Below, piece by piece: positions 34,533 to 43,039 of a stretch of DNA of 64,000 bases. The number at the start of each line of letters is the position of its first letter. The first letter of the stretch is position 1. Made by a program: the position numbers and the translations under genes. Source of the DNA: FEN-987 sp964598845 (GTDB lineage: Archaea; Thermoproteota; Bathyarchaeia; 40CM-2-53-6); assembly GCA_964598845.1 (NCBI GenBank), contig CAZRDM010000001.1:124001-188000 (forward strand), read 5' to 3'. The notes below the pieces were generated by a model. It ran no database searches. It saw only the letters and a list, made by a program, of their open reading frames with translations, and was not told the origin of the DNA.

Positions 34533-34943
34533 ATGCCTCACATGACTGATGCTGATCCTACAGTTTCAATAGTGATCGGATCGAAGAGTGATCTAGACAT
34601 CGCGAAGCGAGCTGAACAGACATTGGATGAACTTGGAGTGATACATGAGATGCAGATTCTATCGGCGCATAGAGATTCGAAGAAGCTTGACGCCTATCTC
34701 GCCTCGAGCAAGGCAAAGGTATTCATTGCCATCGCAGGTCTAGCTGCGCATCTACCAGGTTATATAGCGTCTCGAACAGACAAACCGGTCATAGGAGTTC
34801 CGGTAAATAGAGCATTGGGTGGACTGGATTCACTTCTATCTATTGTCCAGATGCCGCGCGGAGTGCCGGTAGGTGTAGTCGGAATCGACTCTGCAGAGAA
34901 TGCAGCTTACCTAGCGAAGAGGATTCTTGACGTTTCCGGATGA
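34533..34943 (+). CDS. purE: N5-CAIR mutase, class I-like PurE
   Basis: PurE (136 residues) rearranges N5-CAIR to CAIR (class I) or carboxylates AIR directly (class II). The GSKSDLDIAKRA loop, SAHRDSKKLDAY (usual SAHRTP) and GLAAHLPGYIAS are visible; the His of SAH and HLPG fit class I. No purK is next to it, so supply of N5-CAIR is unclear. ATG 34533 follows the purN stop by 1 base (a second ATG is at 34542). It ends at TGA 34941-34943, and purM continues in the same frame directly after that stop. Confidence 0.9.
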   Translation: MPHMTDADPTVSIVIGSKSDLDIAKRAEQTLDELGVIHEMQILSAHRDSKKLDAYLASSKAKVFIAIAGLAAHLPGYIASRTDKPVIGVPVNRALGGLDSLLSIVQMPRGVPVGVVGIDSAENAAYLAKRILDVSG

Positions 34944-35972
34944 GAGTGCACCGCGTCGTCTCTTACCTACGCGAAAGCAGGCGTTGACATAGAAGAAATC
35001 TCGAAAATACATCATGAGATTGAAACGATCCTATCGAAAACCTTCCAGACTAGGAGAGGAAAACTAGGAAAGGTTCTGGGGATACGTGGACACTACGCTG
35101 GTCTAATTGAAATCAGCAAGGACTATGCTCTCGCGCTTCACTCAGACGGGGTCGGCACTAAGGTTCTGGTGGCAGAAGCCTGCCACAAGTATGATACAAT
35201 CGGTATCGATTGCGTCGCCATGAACGTGAACGATATCATCTGTCTGGGAGCCGAACCCCTGGCACTCGTAAACTATCTGGCACTTGAAAAAATGCGACCA
35301 GACCTAGTCACAGAGATCATGGAGGGCTTGAAGGAGGGAGCTCAAGAGGCTGGTGTAGCGATAGTTTCCGGCGAGACTGCTGTGATGCCAGATGTGGTGA
35401 AAGGTTTCGATCTATCCGCAACTGCCGTAGGTCTGGTTAGAAAAGATAGGATTATTACTGGAGAGAAGACTGAACCTGGCGACATAGTTCTCGGACTACG
35501 AAGCAGTGGCATCCATAGCAACGGACTAACCCTCGCTCGAGAACTACTTCTTTCTCGCAGACCTGAGCAGAAGGTGATGGAAGGGCTCCTCCGTCCAACC
35601 CGCATCTACGTTAAGGCCGTCTTGCGACTTTTCACTGCAGGTCTGGAAATTCGCGGCTTAGCCCACATTACTGGAGGAGCCTATTCGAAGTTAAAGAGAA
35701 TAGGACTAAGAGCGAAAGTTGGCTTCCATCTAGACAGCCTCCCGAAACCGCAATGGATCTTCAGGAAAATACAGGCTGATGGACATATTTCTCATCGTGA
35801 GATGTTTCGAACATTCAACATGGGTACCGGCTTCCTGATTATTTGCCCAAAGAATAGGGCTAACCAAGCGAAAGCTCTGCTGCCAGAAATCAAGCAGGTT
35901 GGTTACGTGAATGGTTCCCGAACCGTAACAGTATCGATCAATGGAAGAGAAATAGAGGTTGAAAAATGGTAG
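34944..35972 (+). CDS. purM: AIR synthetase (no ordinary start codon in frame)
   Basis: PurM closes FGAM to AIR with ATP. The frame is open from 34944, directly after the purE TGA and in the same reading frame, to 35972 (342 codons, normal length). Conserved sequence starts around SLTYAKAGVDIEEI (from 34959), then HSDGVGTKVLVAEA, NDIICLGAEPLALVNYL and SGETAVMPD. Yet no ATG, GTG or TTG occurs in this frame before GTG 35169, which would remove the conserved first 75 residues. An ATG overlapping the purE stop (34940, ATGA as at the other junctions) is one frame off. So either a one-base indel lies between 34943 and 34959, or translation uses an unusual start, frameshift or readthrough. Confidence 0.9.
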   Translation, partial: ECTASSLTYAKAGVDIEEISKIHHEIETILSKTFQTRRGKLGKVLGIRGHYAGLIEISKDYALALHSDGVGTKVLVAEACHKYDTIGIDCVAMNVNDIICLGAEPLALVNYLALEKMRPDLVTEIMEGLKEGAQEAGVAIVSGETAVMPDVVKGFDLSATAVGLVRKDRIITGEKTEPGDIVLGLRSSGIHSNGLTLARELLLSRRPEQKVMEGLLRPTRIYVKAVLRLFTAGLEIRGLAHITGGAYSKLKRIGLRAKVGFHLDSLPKPQWIFRKIQADGHISHREMFRTFNMGTGFLIICPKNRANQAKALLPEIKQVGYVNGSRTVTVSINGREIEVEKW

Positions 35973-35979
35973 CCTCAAT

Positions 35980-36016
35980 CTGAAGTCAAGGAGGCACGAG
36001 GTAACCGTGACTTCAG
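35980..36016. terminator. Perfect 9-bp hairpin after purM
   Basis: CTGAAGTCA (35980-35988) and TGACTTCAG (36008-36016) flank a 19-base loop, 8 bases after the purM stop. No T-run follows, so it is not a classical intrinsic terminator; it may protect the 3' end, or be an operator. Confidence 0.45.
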
Positions 36017-36053
36017 CTAAGTCTCACTCTCTCCATGCTCCTGTACTTGCTTC

Positions 36054-36079
36054 ATCTACACATTCCGAGTTGTGTAGAT
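36054..36079. repeat. Second perfect 9-bp hairpin before the surface-protein gene
   Basis: ATCTACACA (36054-36062), loop of 8, TGTGTAGAT (36071-36079). It lies 64 bases before ATG 36143 and could act as an operator or leader structure of that gene. Confidence 0.45.
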
Positions 36080-36142
36080 TGCAAACCCAGTGAGTCTGGA
36101 AAGTAGAAAATTTGATTAGGAAACGTGTGATGAAGCTCGTCC

Positions 36143-38638
36143 ATGAAGGGTGACACCGGGCCTGAAGCCCTGGCCATCCTGGTAATCCTGGCGCTTCTAA
36201 TTCCAGGCTTCTTGGCGACTAGCAGTGTGAAAGCGGAAGGACTCAAATGGGTCCAAACAATCAACCCCAGCGCTGGGACTGACGAGGCTAATGGCGTTGC
36301 TGTGGACGGTACCGGCGTATACGTAGTTGGATCTGATAACTCACCAGGCGGTTTTGATTTTGCGTGGAGGATGGAGAAGAGAGATCTTAGTGCCGGCACG
36401 ATCATTTGGACGCAGACGACTAATCCCAGCACAAGCTTTGACATAGCTTGGGGGGTTGCTGTTGATAGCACAGGTGTGTACGTAGTCGGATTCGACGATA
36501 CTCTTGGCGGAGTAAATCGGCAATGGAGAATTGAAAAGAGGGATCTCTCGACTGGGGCGATAATTTGGACTCATACTAGCAGCCCCAGCACCGGGGATGA
36601 CCAGGCCTACAAGGTGGCCGTTGACGGTACAGGGATCTACGTAGTCGGGTATGATAATTCACCTGGCGGAGCTGATCTTCAATGGAGGATTGAGAAGAGG
36701 GACCGTGGAACTGGCGCAATTATCTGGACGCAAACAACCAACCCAAGCTCCGGAGACGACAGGGCTCGTGCAATCGCAGTTGACGCGACGGGCCTCTATC
36801 TGGCGGGGTCTGATACTTCCCCGGGTGATTATCAGTGGAGGCTAGAGAAGAGAGATCTCTTGACGGGGGCCATCATTTGGAGTCAGACGAGTAACCCCAG
36901 CACCGGAATTGACAGCCCTAGGGGGGTCGTTGTTGAGGCTACGGGCGTCTATGTGGTCGGGTACGACAATTCACCGGGGGGAGGCAACTGGGAATGGAGG
37001 ATTGAGAAGAGAGATCTTGCGACTGGTACACTAATTTGGACTCAGACAAGCAACCCTACTGCCAACGACGACAGAGCTAGCGGAGTTGCAGTCGATAGCA
37101 CAGGCATCTACGTAGCTGGAGACGATAATCCAAGCGGAGCTGACTATGAGTGGAGGATTGAGAAGAGGAATCTCGCAACTGGAGTCATCATGTGGGCTCA
37201 AACAAGCAACCCCAGCGGCGCTCCCGACAGCGCAAATGCTGTGACTGTTGACAGTACGGGGATCTACGTAGTCGGATATGATCACTCCCCTGGCAATCGA
37301 GAATGGAGAATTGAGAAAAGAGAGACAGGTGCTCCCGTACCGGACTTTTCGCTCTCCTCATCAACCTCGACAGTTACAGTTGCTCAGGGTGGTACTGGTT
37401 CAGCTACGATCACGGCGACTTCGCTTAATGGCTTCTCATCCGGCGTAACATTAACAGCCTCGTGGGTCGGAACGGCACCAGCAGGCGTAACTTTCTCGCT
37501 TCCGTCACCGATAACACCACCATCCGGCGGGGCAGCTAATTCCCCGCTAACCTTCATGGCGAGCTCAATTGCCTCCGTCGGTACTTTTACATTCAGAGTG
37601 ACAGCAACAAGCGGGTCGCTCACTCATGTCCTAACTCCAGACATAACTCTGCAGATCACTGCTGCTACTACGACGACTAGTAGCGTTACCACTACGCCGA
37701 TCGGACCAGACTTCTCTATAGCTTCATCAACATCGTCGATCTCGATCAGTCAGGGAAGTAGCAGCTCAGCTACGGTCACGATTACTTCCCTTAGCGGATT
37801 CTCGTCCGCTGTAATGTTAGTGGCTTCTTGGGTGGGGACAGCACCCACTGATGTTAACTTCGCACTTCCGTCCCCCATTACGCCGTCCACAGGCGGTATA
37901 GCGTCCTCACCACTGACAATTACGGCAGGCCCAAGTGCCTCCGTCGGAGCCTTCATGCTTCGCGTGACTGGAACCAGCGGGTCGCTCACTCACACGGTAA
38001 GTCCCGACATCAGTGTGCAGGTCACCGCAGCTGGTACTACAACAACCACAACTACGACGCCCGAGGCTCCAAGATGTCTCGTCGCCACGGCAGCATATGG
38101 ATCTGAACTTGCTCCTGAAGTCCAACTTTTGAGGAACTTCCGTGACAACGCCATTCTCAAGACGAGCGCCGGTTCAAACTTCATGGTTGCGTTCAATGCT
38201 TGGTACTATTCCTTCAGTCCGTCTGTTGCGAACTATGTTTCCGATCACTGGGTTGAACGAACAATGATGAAGGGCCTACTATACCCGCTGATCGGAATTC
38301 TCCTCCTCTCATCCAGCGTATACTCTGTCGCCGGTTCCTACCCCGAAGTCGCTGCGCTCCTATCGGGGCTTCTCGCGAGCTCGTCAATCGGTGCATTCTA
38401 CCTAGGGTTGCCACTTGGCATTCTGAGAGCCAAGATTCGACGCCTCAGCGGGATCAGGCCGGAAAGGTCGCTTGAAAAATTGCTTGCGGTTACCCTACTT
38501 GGGGCAATTGGTGCGCTCGTGGCTGGTGAGATGCTTGCTTCGTCATTTGTGCTCATGGTTTCCACCTCTGCTGTGGTAGTATCGATGCTTTTCCTATCCG
38601 CTGCCTTTGTTTCATCCAGAATCGCCCAGAAAATCTGA
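36143..38638 (+). CDS. Surface protein: seven-repeat propeller, Ig-like domains, CFI-box C-terminus
   Basis: The 831-residue protein starts at ATG 36143 with a signal peptide (residues ~8-32). Residues ~33-395 hold about seven repeats of ~50 residues (GVAVDSTGVYVVG..., WRIEKRDL.TGAIIWTQT), the SBBP-type pattern of a beta-propeller. Two Ig-like domains follow (PDFSLSSSTSTVTVAQGG..., PDFSIASSTSSISISQGS...), separated by Thr/Ser linkers likely to be glycosylated. The end has the CFI-box-type CLVATAAYGSELAPEVQLLR motif and then several membrane helices (PLIGILLLSSSVYSVAG onwards). It is probably anchored in the membrane with the propeller outside. Nucleotide repeats are in frame, so they are coding and not CRISPR. 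Confidence 0.8.
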   Translation: MKGDTGPEALAILVILALLIPGFLATSSVKAEGLKWVQTINPSAGTDEANGVAVDGTGVYVVGSDNSPGGFDFAWRMEKRDLSAGTIIWTQTTNPSTSFDIAWGVAVDSTGVYVVGFDDTLGGVNRQWRIEKRDLSTGAIIWTHTSSPSTGDDQAYKVAVDGTGIYVVGYDNSPGGADLQWRIEKRDRGTGAIIWTQTTNPSSGDDRARAIAVDATGLYLAGSDTSPGDYQWRLEKRDLLTGAIIWSQTSNPSTGIDSPRGVVVEATGVYVVGYDNSPGGGNWEWRIEKRDLATGTLIWTQTSNPTANDDRASGVAVDSTGIYVAGDDNPSGADYEWRIEKRNLATGVIMWAQTSNPSGAPDSANAVTVDSTGIYVVGYDHSPGNREWRIEKRETGAPVPDFSLSSSTSTVTVAQGGTGSATITATSLNGFSSGVTLTASWVGTAPAGVTFSLPSPITPPSGGAANSPLTFMASSIASVGTFTFRVTATSGSLTHVLTPDITLQITAATTTTSSVTTTPIGPDFSIASSTSSISISQGSSSSATVTITSLSGFSSAVMLVASWVGTAPTDVNFALPSPITPSTGGIASSPLTITAGPSASVGAFMLRVTGTSGSLTHTVSPDISVQVTAAGTTTTTTTTPEAPRCLVATAAYGSELAPEVQLLRNFRDNAILKTSAGSNFMVAFNAWYYSFSPSVANYVSDHWVERTMMKGLLYPLIGILLLSSSVYSVAGSYPEVAALLSGLLASSSIGAFYLGLPLGILRAKIRRLSGIRPERSLEKLLAVTLLGAIGALVAGEMLASSFVLMVSTSAVVVSMLFLSAAFVSSRIAQKI

Positions 38639-38824
38639 GTGGCGCTAAGGCCACCCAATGAGCGGGGCGCATCCTCGACCTGATTCGCTAACAGAATCTC
38701 TGGCATATCTTTGAAGTCGACAACGCGTGGACAGTATATCCTAGCCACCAATTCGTCGCCTCACCACAAGCATTTTCTTTCGCAATTCTTTGTTGCTGGC
38801 AAGTGTTCGGTGGGAAGTGTCAAA

Positions 38825-39802
38825 TTGCCTAACGCCAAATCACTGCTCTTGTGCGTCTTCGTGGTTCTTGTGAGCACGGCCTTCGCGAATGTTCACGCTC
38901 AAACCACGACTATTTCAGAGCTCCAGTATCAGAATCGAGTGGTCGCTGGGAGGCTTGACCCTCTCGTGGTACGCGCCACCGTCACCTACGCAGAATCCAA
39001 GCCAGGATACTTCCTTGCGGTTGGCATCGTTGATGAGGGATTCGCTCCTCCCAAGGCTGTCCTAGGGATTGTGTCGTCGTCACCGGACATATGTGTGAAT
39101 CAACAGATGCTGCAAGCTCTCTGCATCATCAGACTGCCTTCATCATCGGGCACCGAACACCTTGAATTCAAAATCGGAGGGATCCTTGAGGAGCGGTGGA
39201 CTCCTAATGATTGGCACCTAAACATGATGGCTGTACTCCTCAACTCGAATAATACTGTGATAGAGGGGTCACGGAGCAGTCACCCTTTCACGATAACATT
39301 TGCACAAATTGTTTTGACGGTAACAGTCCCAGCCGCAGTGAGCGTCACTGTTGACGGAGTTAAACAACCATCGGGTGAAATCGCGTTTCCCGTTTCTGCT
39401 GGCGAACACTCCTTGGAGCTTCCGGCACTGGTTGAGGTCGATAACATGACGAGGTTGAAGTTCGACAGTTGGTCAGACGGCTTGACTCTAGCAAATCGCA
39501 CGATCTGGCTGAACTCGAGTGAAAGCGTCGAAGCCACGTATGCGACCCAGTATCGCCTTGTACTCACCGGCGGGCCGGTTACTGCGGTGGGAGAAGGATG
39601 GTATGATCAGGGTTCTCCTGCAGCCTTCTCAGTTCCGGCATCCGGATCCATCAGCGGGCTTCTTGGATTGCTCGGAGGCAAAACCTCGTTTCAGGGATGG
39701 TATGAGAACGGAGAGCTAGTCACGGATTCGCCCACTGGCACTATATCGATGAGTCGGCCACACACCTTAGTTGCGCAATGGCAAATCGATTATTCGATGC
39801 CG
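38825..39802 (+). CDS. Secreted protein, C-terminus lost in gap
   Basis: The start is probably TTG 38825 (GTG 38810 possible), with GGTGGG upstream; the N-terminus LPNAKSLLLCVFVVLVSTAFANVHAQ is a signal peptide cleaved near AHAQ-type site. The mature part has beta-rich domains (VVRATVTYAESKPGYF, LTVTVPAAVSVTVDGVK, YRLVLTGGPVTAVGEGWYDQG) typical of archaeal extracellular Ig/FN3-like proteins with Bacterial-repeat (RLVLTGG) units. The gene runs into the 100-N gap at 39803 at about residue 326, so its end and any membrane anchor are unknown. Confidence 0.65.
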
Positions 39803-39902
39803 NNNNNNNNNNNNNNNNNNNNNNNNNNNNNNNNNNNNNNNNNNNNNNNNNNNNNNNNNNNNNNNNNNNNNNNNNNNNNNNNNNNNNNNNNNNNNNNNNN
39901 NN
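39803..39902. other. True assembly gap (100 N, no flanking duplicate)
   Basis: Unlike the other two gaps, the two sides share no sequence, so an unknown length is missing. It removes the end of the secreted-protein gene and the first residues of gnd. Confidence 0.9.
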
Positions 39903-41213
39903 GTCGTAGTCTACAACCGAACTGAACAGAGGACCAAGGAGTTTGCAGCTAAGCACCCAGAGATCTCCGCGGCATACACACTTCATGAGTTCATTCAATC
40001 ACTTGACAGGCCACATAGGATCTTCCTCATGGTAACTGCAGGCTCACCGGTCGACGCGACCATCTCAAACCTAACAGTTCTCCTCTCACCTGGAGATGTC
40101 TTGATAGACGGCGGGAATTCTCATTTCCAAGATACGGAACGACGGTCTACGGAACTCGCAAAGAGGAGTGTGCATTTTCTTGGCGTTGGAGTGAGCGGCG
40201 GGGAAGAAGGCGCTCTCAAAGGTCCCTGCTTAATGGTTGGAGGAAATAGGGAAGGCTACGAACATGTCAGGAAGATGCTAACCAAGATAGCAGCCCAAGC
40301 TGACGGACCGTGCTGTCAATTCCTTGGTCCTCGAGGCGCCGGTCACTACGTGAAGATGGTTCATAATGGCATCGAGTATGCCATCATCCAAGTGATAGCA
40401 GAAGCTTACGATCTTCTGACACGTGCCATCGGTCTCGACATCAAAGAAGTGCACGATGCCTTTAACGAATGGAATCAAGGAGATATGAACTCCTTCCTCA
40501 TAGAAATCGCGACACAGGTTCTTCGCAAATACGATGAAGAGAAGAGGGTGCCTCTGGTTTCTTTGATTCTTGACAGGGCGCAACAGAAAGGTACTGGGAA
40601 ATGGACCTCGCAGAACGCTATGGACTTGGGAGTTCCGATACCAACTATTGACGCCGCCGTAAGCGCTCGGAACCTATCGGCCTTGAAAGACGAACGTCTT
40701 CAAGCCTCCAAGATTCTGAAGCCACCTGCAAAGTCATCATACTTGGAACGAAGCTTGGTAGGACGTTTGAAGGATGCAGTTCAGGCTTCGATCCTTGTTT
40801 CGTACGCTCAAGGATTTCATCTCCTCCGCGCAGCCTCTAGAGAATATGGGTACGATATTCCACTGGAGGAGGTGGCTCGGATTTGGAAGGGGGGATGCAT
40901 AATTCGCGCGAAAGTCTTGGATAGCATTGAGAATGCTTTCAGATCAAGCAAGGACTTGCAGAATTTAGTGCTCGACAGACAGCTATCGAAGCTTCTGCTG
41001 AAGCTTGAGAAGAATTGGCGTGAAGTGATCAAGGGGGCGAAGGATGCGGCCGTTCCGATTCCTGCGACCACTGCCTCGTTGGACTATTATGACGGTTATC
41101 GCAGTGAAAGGTCGCCTGCGAATTTGATTCAAGCGTTAAGGGATCGCTTCGGAGCCCATTGCTACGAGCGGATAGATAGACCGGGAAAATTCCACACAGA
41201 CTGGACCACTTGA
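39903..41213 (+). CDS. gnd: 6-phosphogluconate dehydrogenase, N-terminus lost in gap
   Basis: This enzyme oxidises 6-phosphogluconate to ribulose-5-phosphate with NADP+, giving NADPH and pentose for the PRPP used by the pur genes. Visible from the gap onward: VVVYNRTEQRTKEF (end of the dinucleotide-binding domain, about residue 30 of the full protein), IDGGNSHFQDTERR, GVGVSGGEEGALKGPCLM (substrate loop), GAGHYVKMVHNGIEYAI (catalytic Lys and HNGIEY), and GTGKWTSQNA. The C-terminal YYDGYRSERSPANLIQALRD is normal. About 30 N-terminal residues lie in the gap. Confidence 0.93.
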   Translation, partial: VVVYNRTEQRTKEFAAKHPEISAAYTLHEFIQSLDRPHRIFLMVTAGSPVDATISNLTVLLSPGDVLIDGGNSHFQDTERRSTELAKRSVHFLGVGVSGGEEGALKGPCLMVGGNREGYEHVRKMLTKIAAQADGPCCQFLGPRGAGHYVKMVHNGIEYAIIQVIAEAYDLLTRAIGLDIKEVHDAFNEWNQGDMNSFLIEIATQVLRKYDEEKRVPLVSLILDRAQQKGTGKWTSQNAMDLGVPIPTIDAAVSARNLSALKDERLQASKILKPPAKSSYLERSLVGRLKDAVQASILVSYAQGFHLLRAASREYGYDIPLEEVARIWKGGCIIRAKVLDSIENAFRSSKDLQNLVLDRQLSKLLLKLEKNWREVIKGAKDAAVPIPATTASLDYYDGYRSERSPANLIQALRDRFGAHCYERIDRPGKFHTDWTT

Positions 41214-41277
41214 TTGGACGCCTTCGAATTCTTGAGGTGTATTGCCACCGGCCCCTTGTCGTGGGTGGGTGATCTGT

Positions 41278-41668
41278 TTGGCGTACTGGCTGCTCAAGGC
41301 AGGACCTAATGACTACTCCTATGAGCATCTGGAGAGAGATGGGAAAGCCGTATGGGATGGGGGCAAAAATAACTTGGCCCTAAGGAATCTTCGCTCGATC
41401 CAGAAAGGAGACTTAGTGTTCATCTACGATACGGGAAACGAGAAAAGGAATAGTTGGCATAGCTGAAGTTGCCTCGGATCCGTACCCGGATCCACAGCTG
41501 GTGGTTGTGGACATCAAACCCAAGAAGAGACTCAGAAGAACCGTCTCACTGGAACAGATCAAAGCGGTAGAGGAATTCGCTAGATTCGAACTGGTTCGTC
41601 TCCGCCGACTTAGTGTCCTGTCAGTTTATGGGACCAAGTGGAATAGGATCCTACAGATGTCAACCTGA
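41278..41668 (+). pseudogene. EVE-domain protein with a frameshift
   Basis: TTG 41278 (behind GGGTGAT) starts AYWLLKAGPNDYSYEHLERD...NLALRNLRSIQKGDLVFIYD, the first half of the EVE domain, a small fold that binds modified nucleobases. The frame then goes off at about 41448 in a run of four A. One base later the second half is intact: KGIVGIAEVASDPYPDPQ...FELVRLRRLSVLSVYG to TGA 41666. Removing one A from the run joins a normal 129-residue protein, so it is either a recent frameshift or an error in the sequence. If real, the gene is dead. Confidence 0.75.
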
Positions 41669-41799
41669 GGCCGAACACAATCCGGTCGGTCTCACTGCTT
41701 TCCCTTCAGAGTAAGGGGTTCAATGTGATGCGATTCGACTTGAACAGGGTAAGTCATAAATGAAGTTCCGTTGCTATTTTTCGGAGAGGTGAAAGGTTA

Positions 41800-42150
41800 G
41801 TGACAGAGATCGTAATGGAACCCACTGTTGACGACAAAGGAAAAAGCAGACAAGTGTTCGTGATGCTTGTGAAATTCGCGCCTGGGAAAGGTCCTCGGGA
41901 TTTGGTAGACTTCTTTGACTATGTCGATACTAAACTGAAAGCTGATCCCAAGATCAAGATGACCCGACATGAGATGGACGTTCATGAGCGGTTAACGTAT
42001 ATCACGTGGGGACGATATGACATGGTCATCGTGTGGGACGCGCCGGACATGGCTAGGGCAACAGAGTTCCTCAGTGCGTGGGTTAATCCAGGGAACCCTT
42101 ACGGAACAAGCGAGAACTTGACGGTTGCTTTCGCCGGAAGGTACCGGTGA
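41800..42150 (+). CDS. Hypothetical protein, dimeric alpha/beta-type
   Basis: The 116-residue product starts at GTG 41800 with GAGGTGA upstream. Its pattern (RQVFVMLVKFAPGKG, a helix, YITWGRYDMVIVWDAPDMARATEFL, AGRY) is that of small ferredoxin-like alpha/beta proteins and loosely recalls GYD-type domains (WGRYDMV). No function known. A TATA-like CATAAATG lies near 41751. Confidence 0.6.
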   Translation: MTEIVMEPTVDDKGKSRQVFVMLVKFAPGKGPRDLVDFFDYVDTKLKADPKIKMTRHEMDVHERLTYITWGRYDMVIVWDAPDMARATEFLSAWVNPGNPYGTSENLTVAFAGRYR

Positions 42151-42156
42151 TACCTA

Positions 42157-42948
42157 CTACCCCTGTAGGGTATTCACAAAGGAACTGGCTGCGCGCTGTG
42201 CCCCCGGGCCCATTTGAGAAACTGGCATGAGTGAAACGCGGTCAGGCAGAGATCTAACGGCGTACCAACCCTTTGTATGTTTAGCATCCGGAAACGAGCG
42301 GACCCGAACGATAGTATGAATGCCTCCACCTGCCTCAATCGTATCTACATCCACTACTCCATCAAACATTGATTCCAAGTTCGAGTAGTCCTTTTTTTCC
42401 AAGACTCCAGTCGCGAAACCGCAGACAACGGTCCTAGTGTCCTGCTTCAGGCGAGCAAGCATCGTATTAAGAAACTTGAAACACACGTTACCTTCGTTGT
42501 AGTTGAATAATCTCGTAAGGTTGTCGAAGACTGCGAACTCAATGAACTCAGGGTCGGAGTCCGGACTTAGCCCCTTTCCTGTATGCCAATACTTGGATGT
42601 TAGTAACCCCAACTCTTCAATTTTCAAGGAGGCAGGCATGTCGTCGGGCAGATCGGCAGGAACTCGTCCCGTGATGCAGGTGTACCAGTCTGCGATCCGG
42701 AACATACGCGATTGTAGTGCATTCTCAACATCTACACCGAGTCGACTGATGTCCTTCTGTATTTCTTTCGGGAAGCGAGTTGTCGTGATAATGCCGCATT
42801 TAAGATTGGCCTGAAGCCTTGATGCAATCATAGCGGTGACTACCAATCGCCACTCTGAAGCTGGCGCAAAGAAGGCGCTGATTGTCTTTCCCTTCTGCAG
42901 CCCTTGAGGAAAGAGGGCTTCAAGAAAAGGGAGGCGTATGGATTCCAA
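42157..42948 (-). CDS. KaiC/RecA-like protein lacking Walker A
   Basis: The 263-residue product has the order of a KaiC/RadC-type RecA fold: PFLEALFPQGLQKGKTISAFF at the start, then the strand and loop that should carry Walker A read AFFAPASEWRLV, with no GxxxxGK(T/S). The Walker-B-like strand EFAVFDNLTRLFNYN near residue 137 is kept, as is CGIITTTRFPKE, typical of KaiC-like domains. It probably no longer hydrolyses ATP and may act as a partner or regulator. Start by the first Met; no ribosome-binding site noted. It converges with the gene at 41800. Confidence 0.6.
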   Translation of the reverse strand: MESIRLPFLEALFPQGLQKGKTISAFFAPASEWRLVVTAMIASRLQANLKCGIITTTRFPKEIQKDISRLGVDVENALQSRMFRIADWYTCITGRVPADLPDDMPASLKIEELGLLTSKYWHTGKGLSPDSDPEFIEFAVFDNLTRLFNYNEGNVCFKFLNTMLARLKQDTRTVVCGFATGVLEKKDYSNLESMFDGVVDVDTIEAGGGIHTIVRVRSFPDAKHTKGWYAVRSLPDRVSLMPVSQMGPGAQRAASSFVNTLQG

Positions 42949-43039
42949 TTACAGCACGAAAATGGAGAGCCGTAGCGTATTCAACATTGTGGTGTCTTTG
43001 AACTCAATTGATAGGTTGAGTTGAACGTAATGTGATGCG

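Noticed and set aside
36300..37330. Regular ~155-base repetition that could suggest a CRISPR or tandem DNA array
   Set aside because: Repeats are imperfect, in frame, and encode the propeller blades of the surface protein; spacing is not spacer-like.
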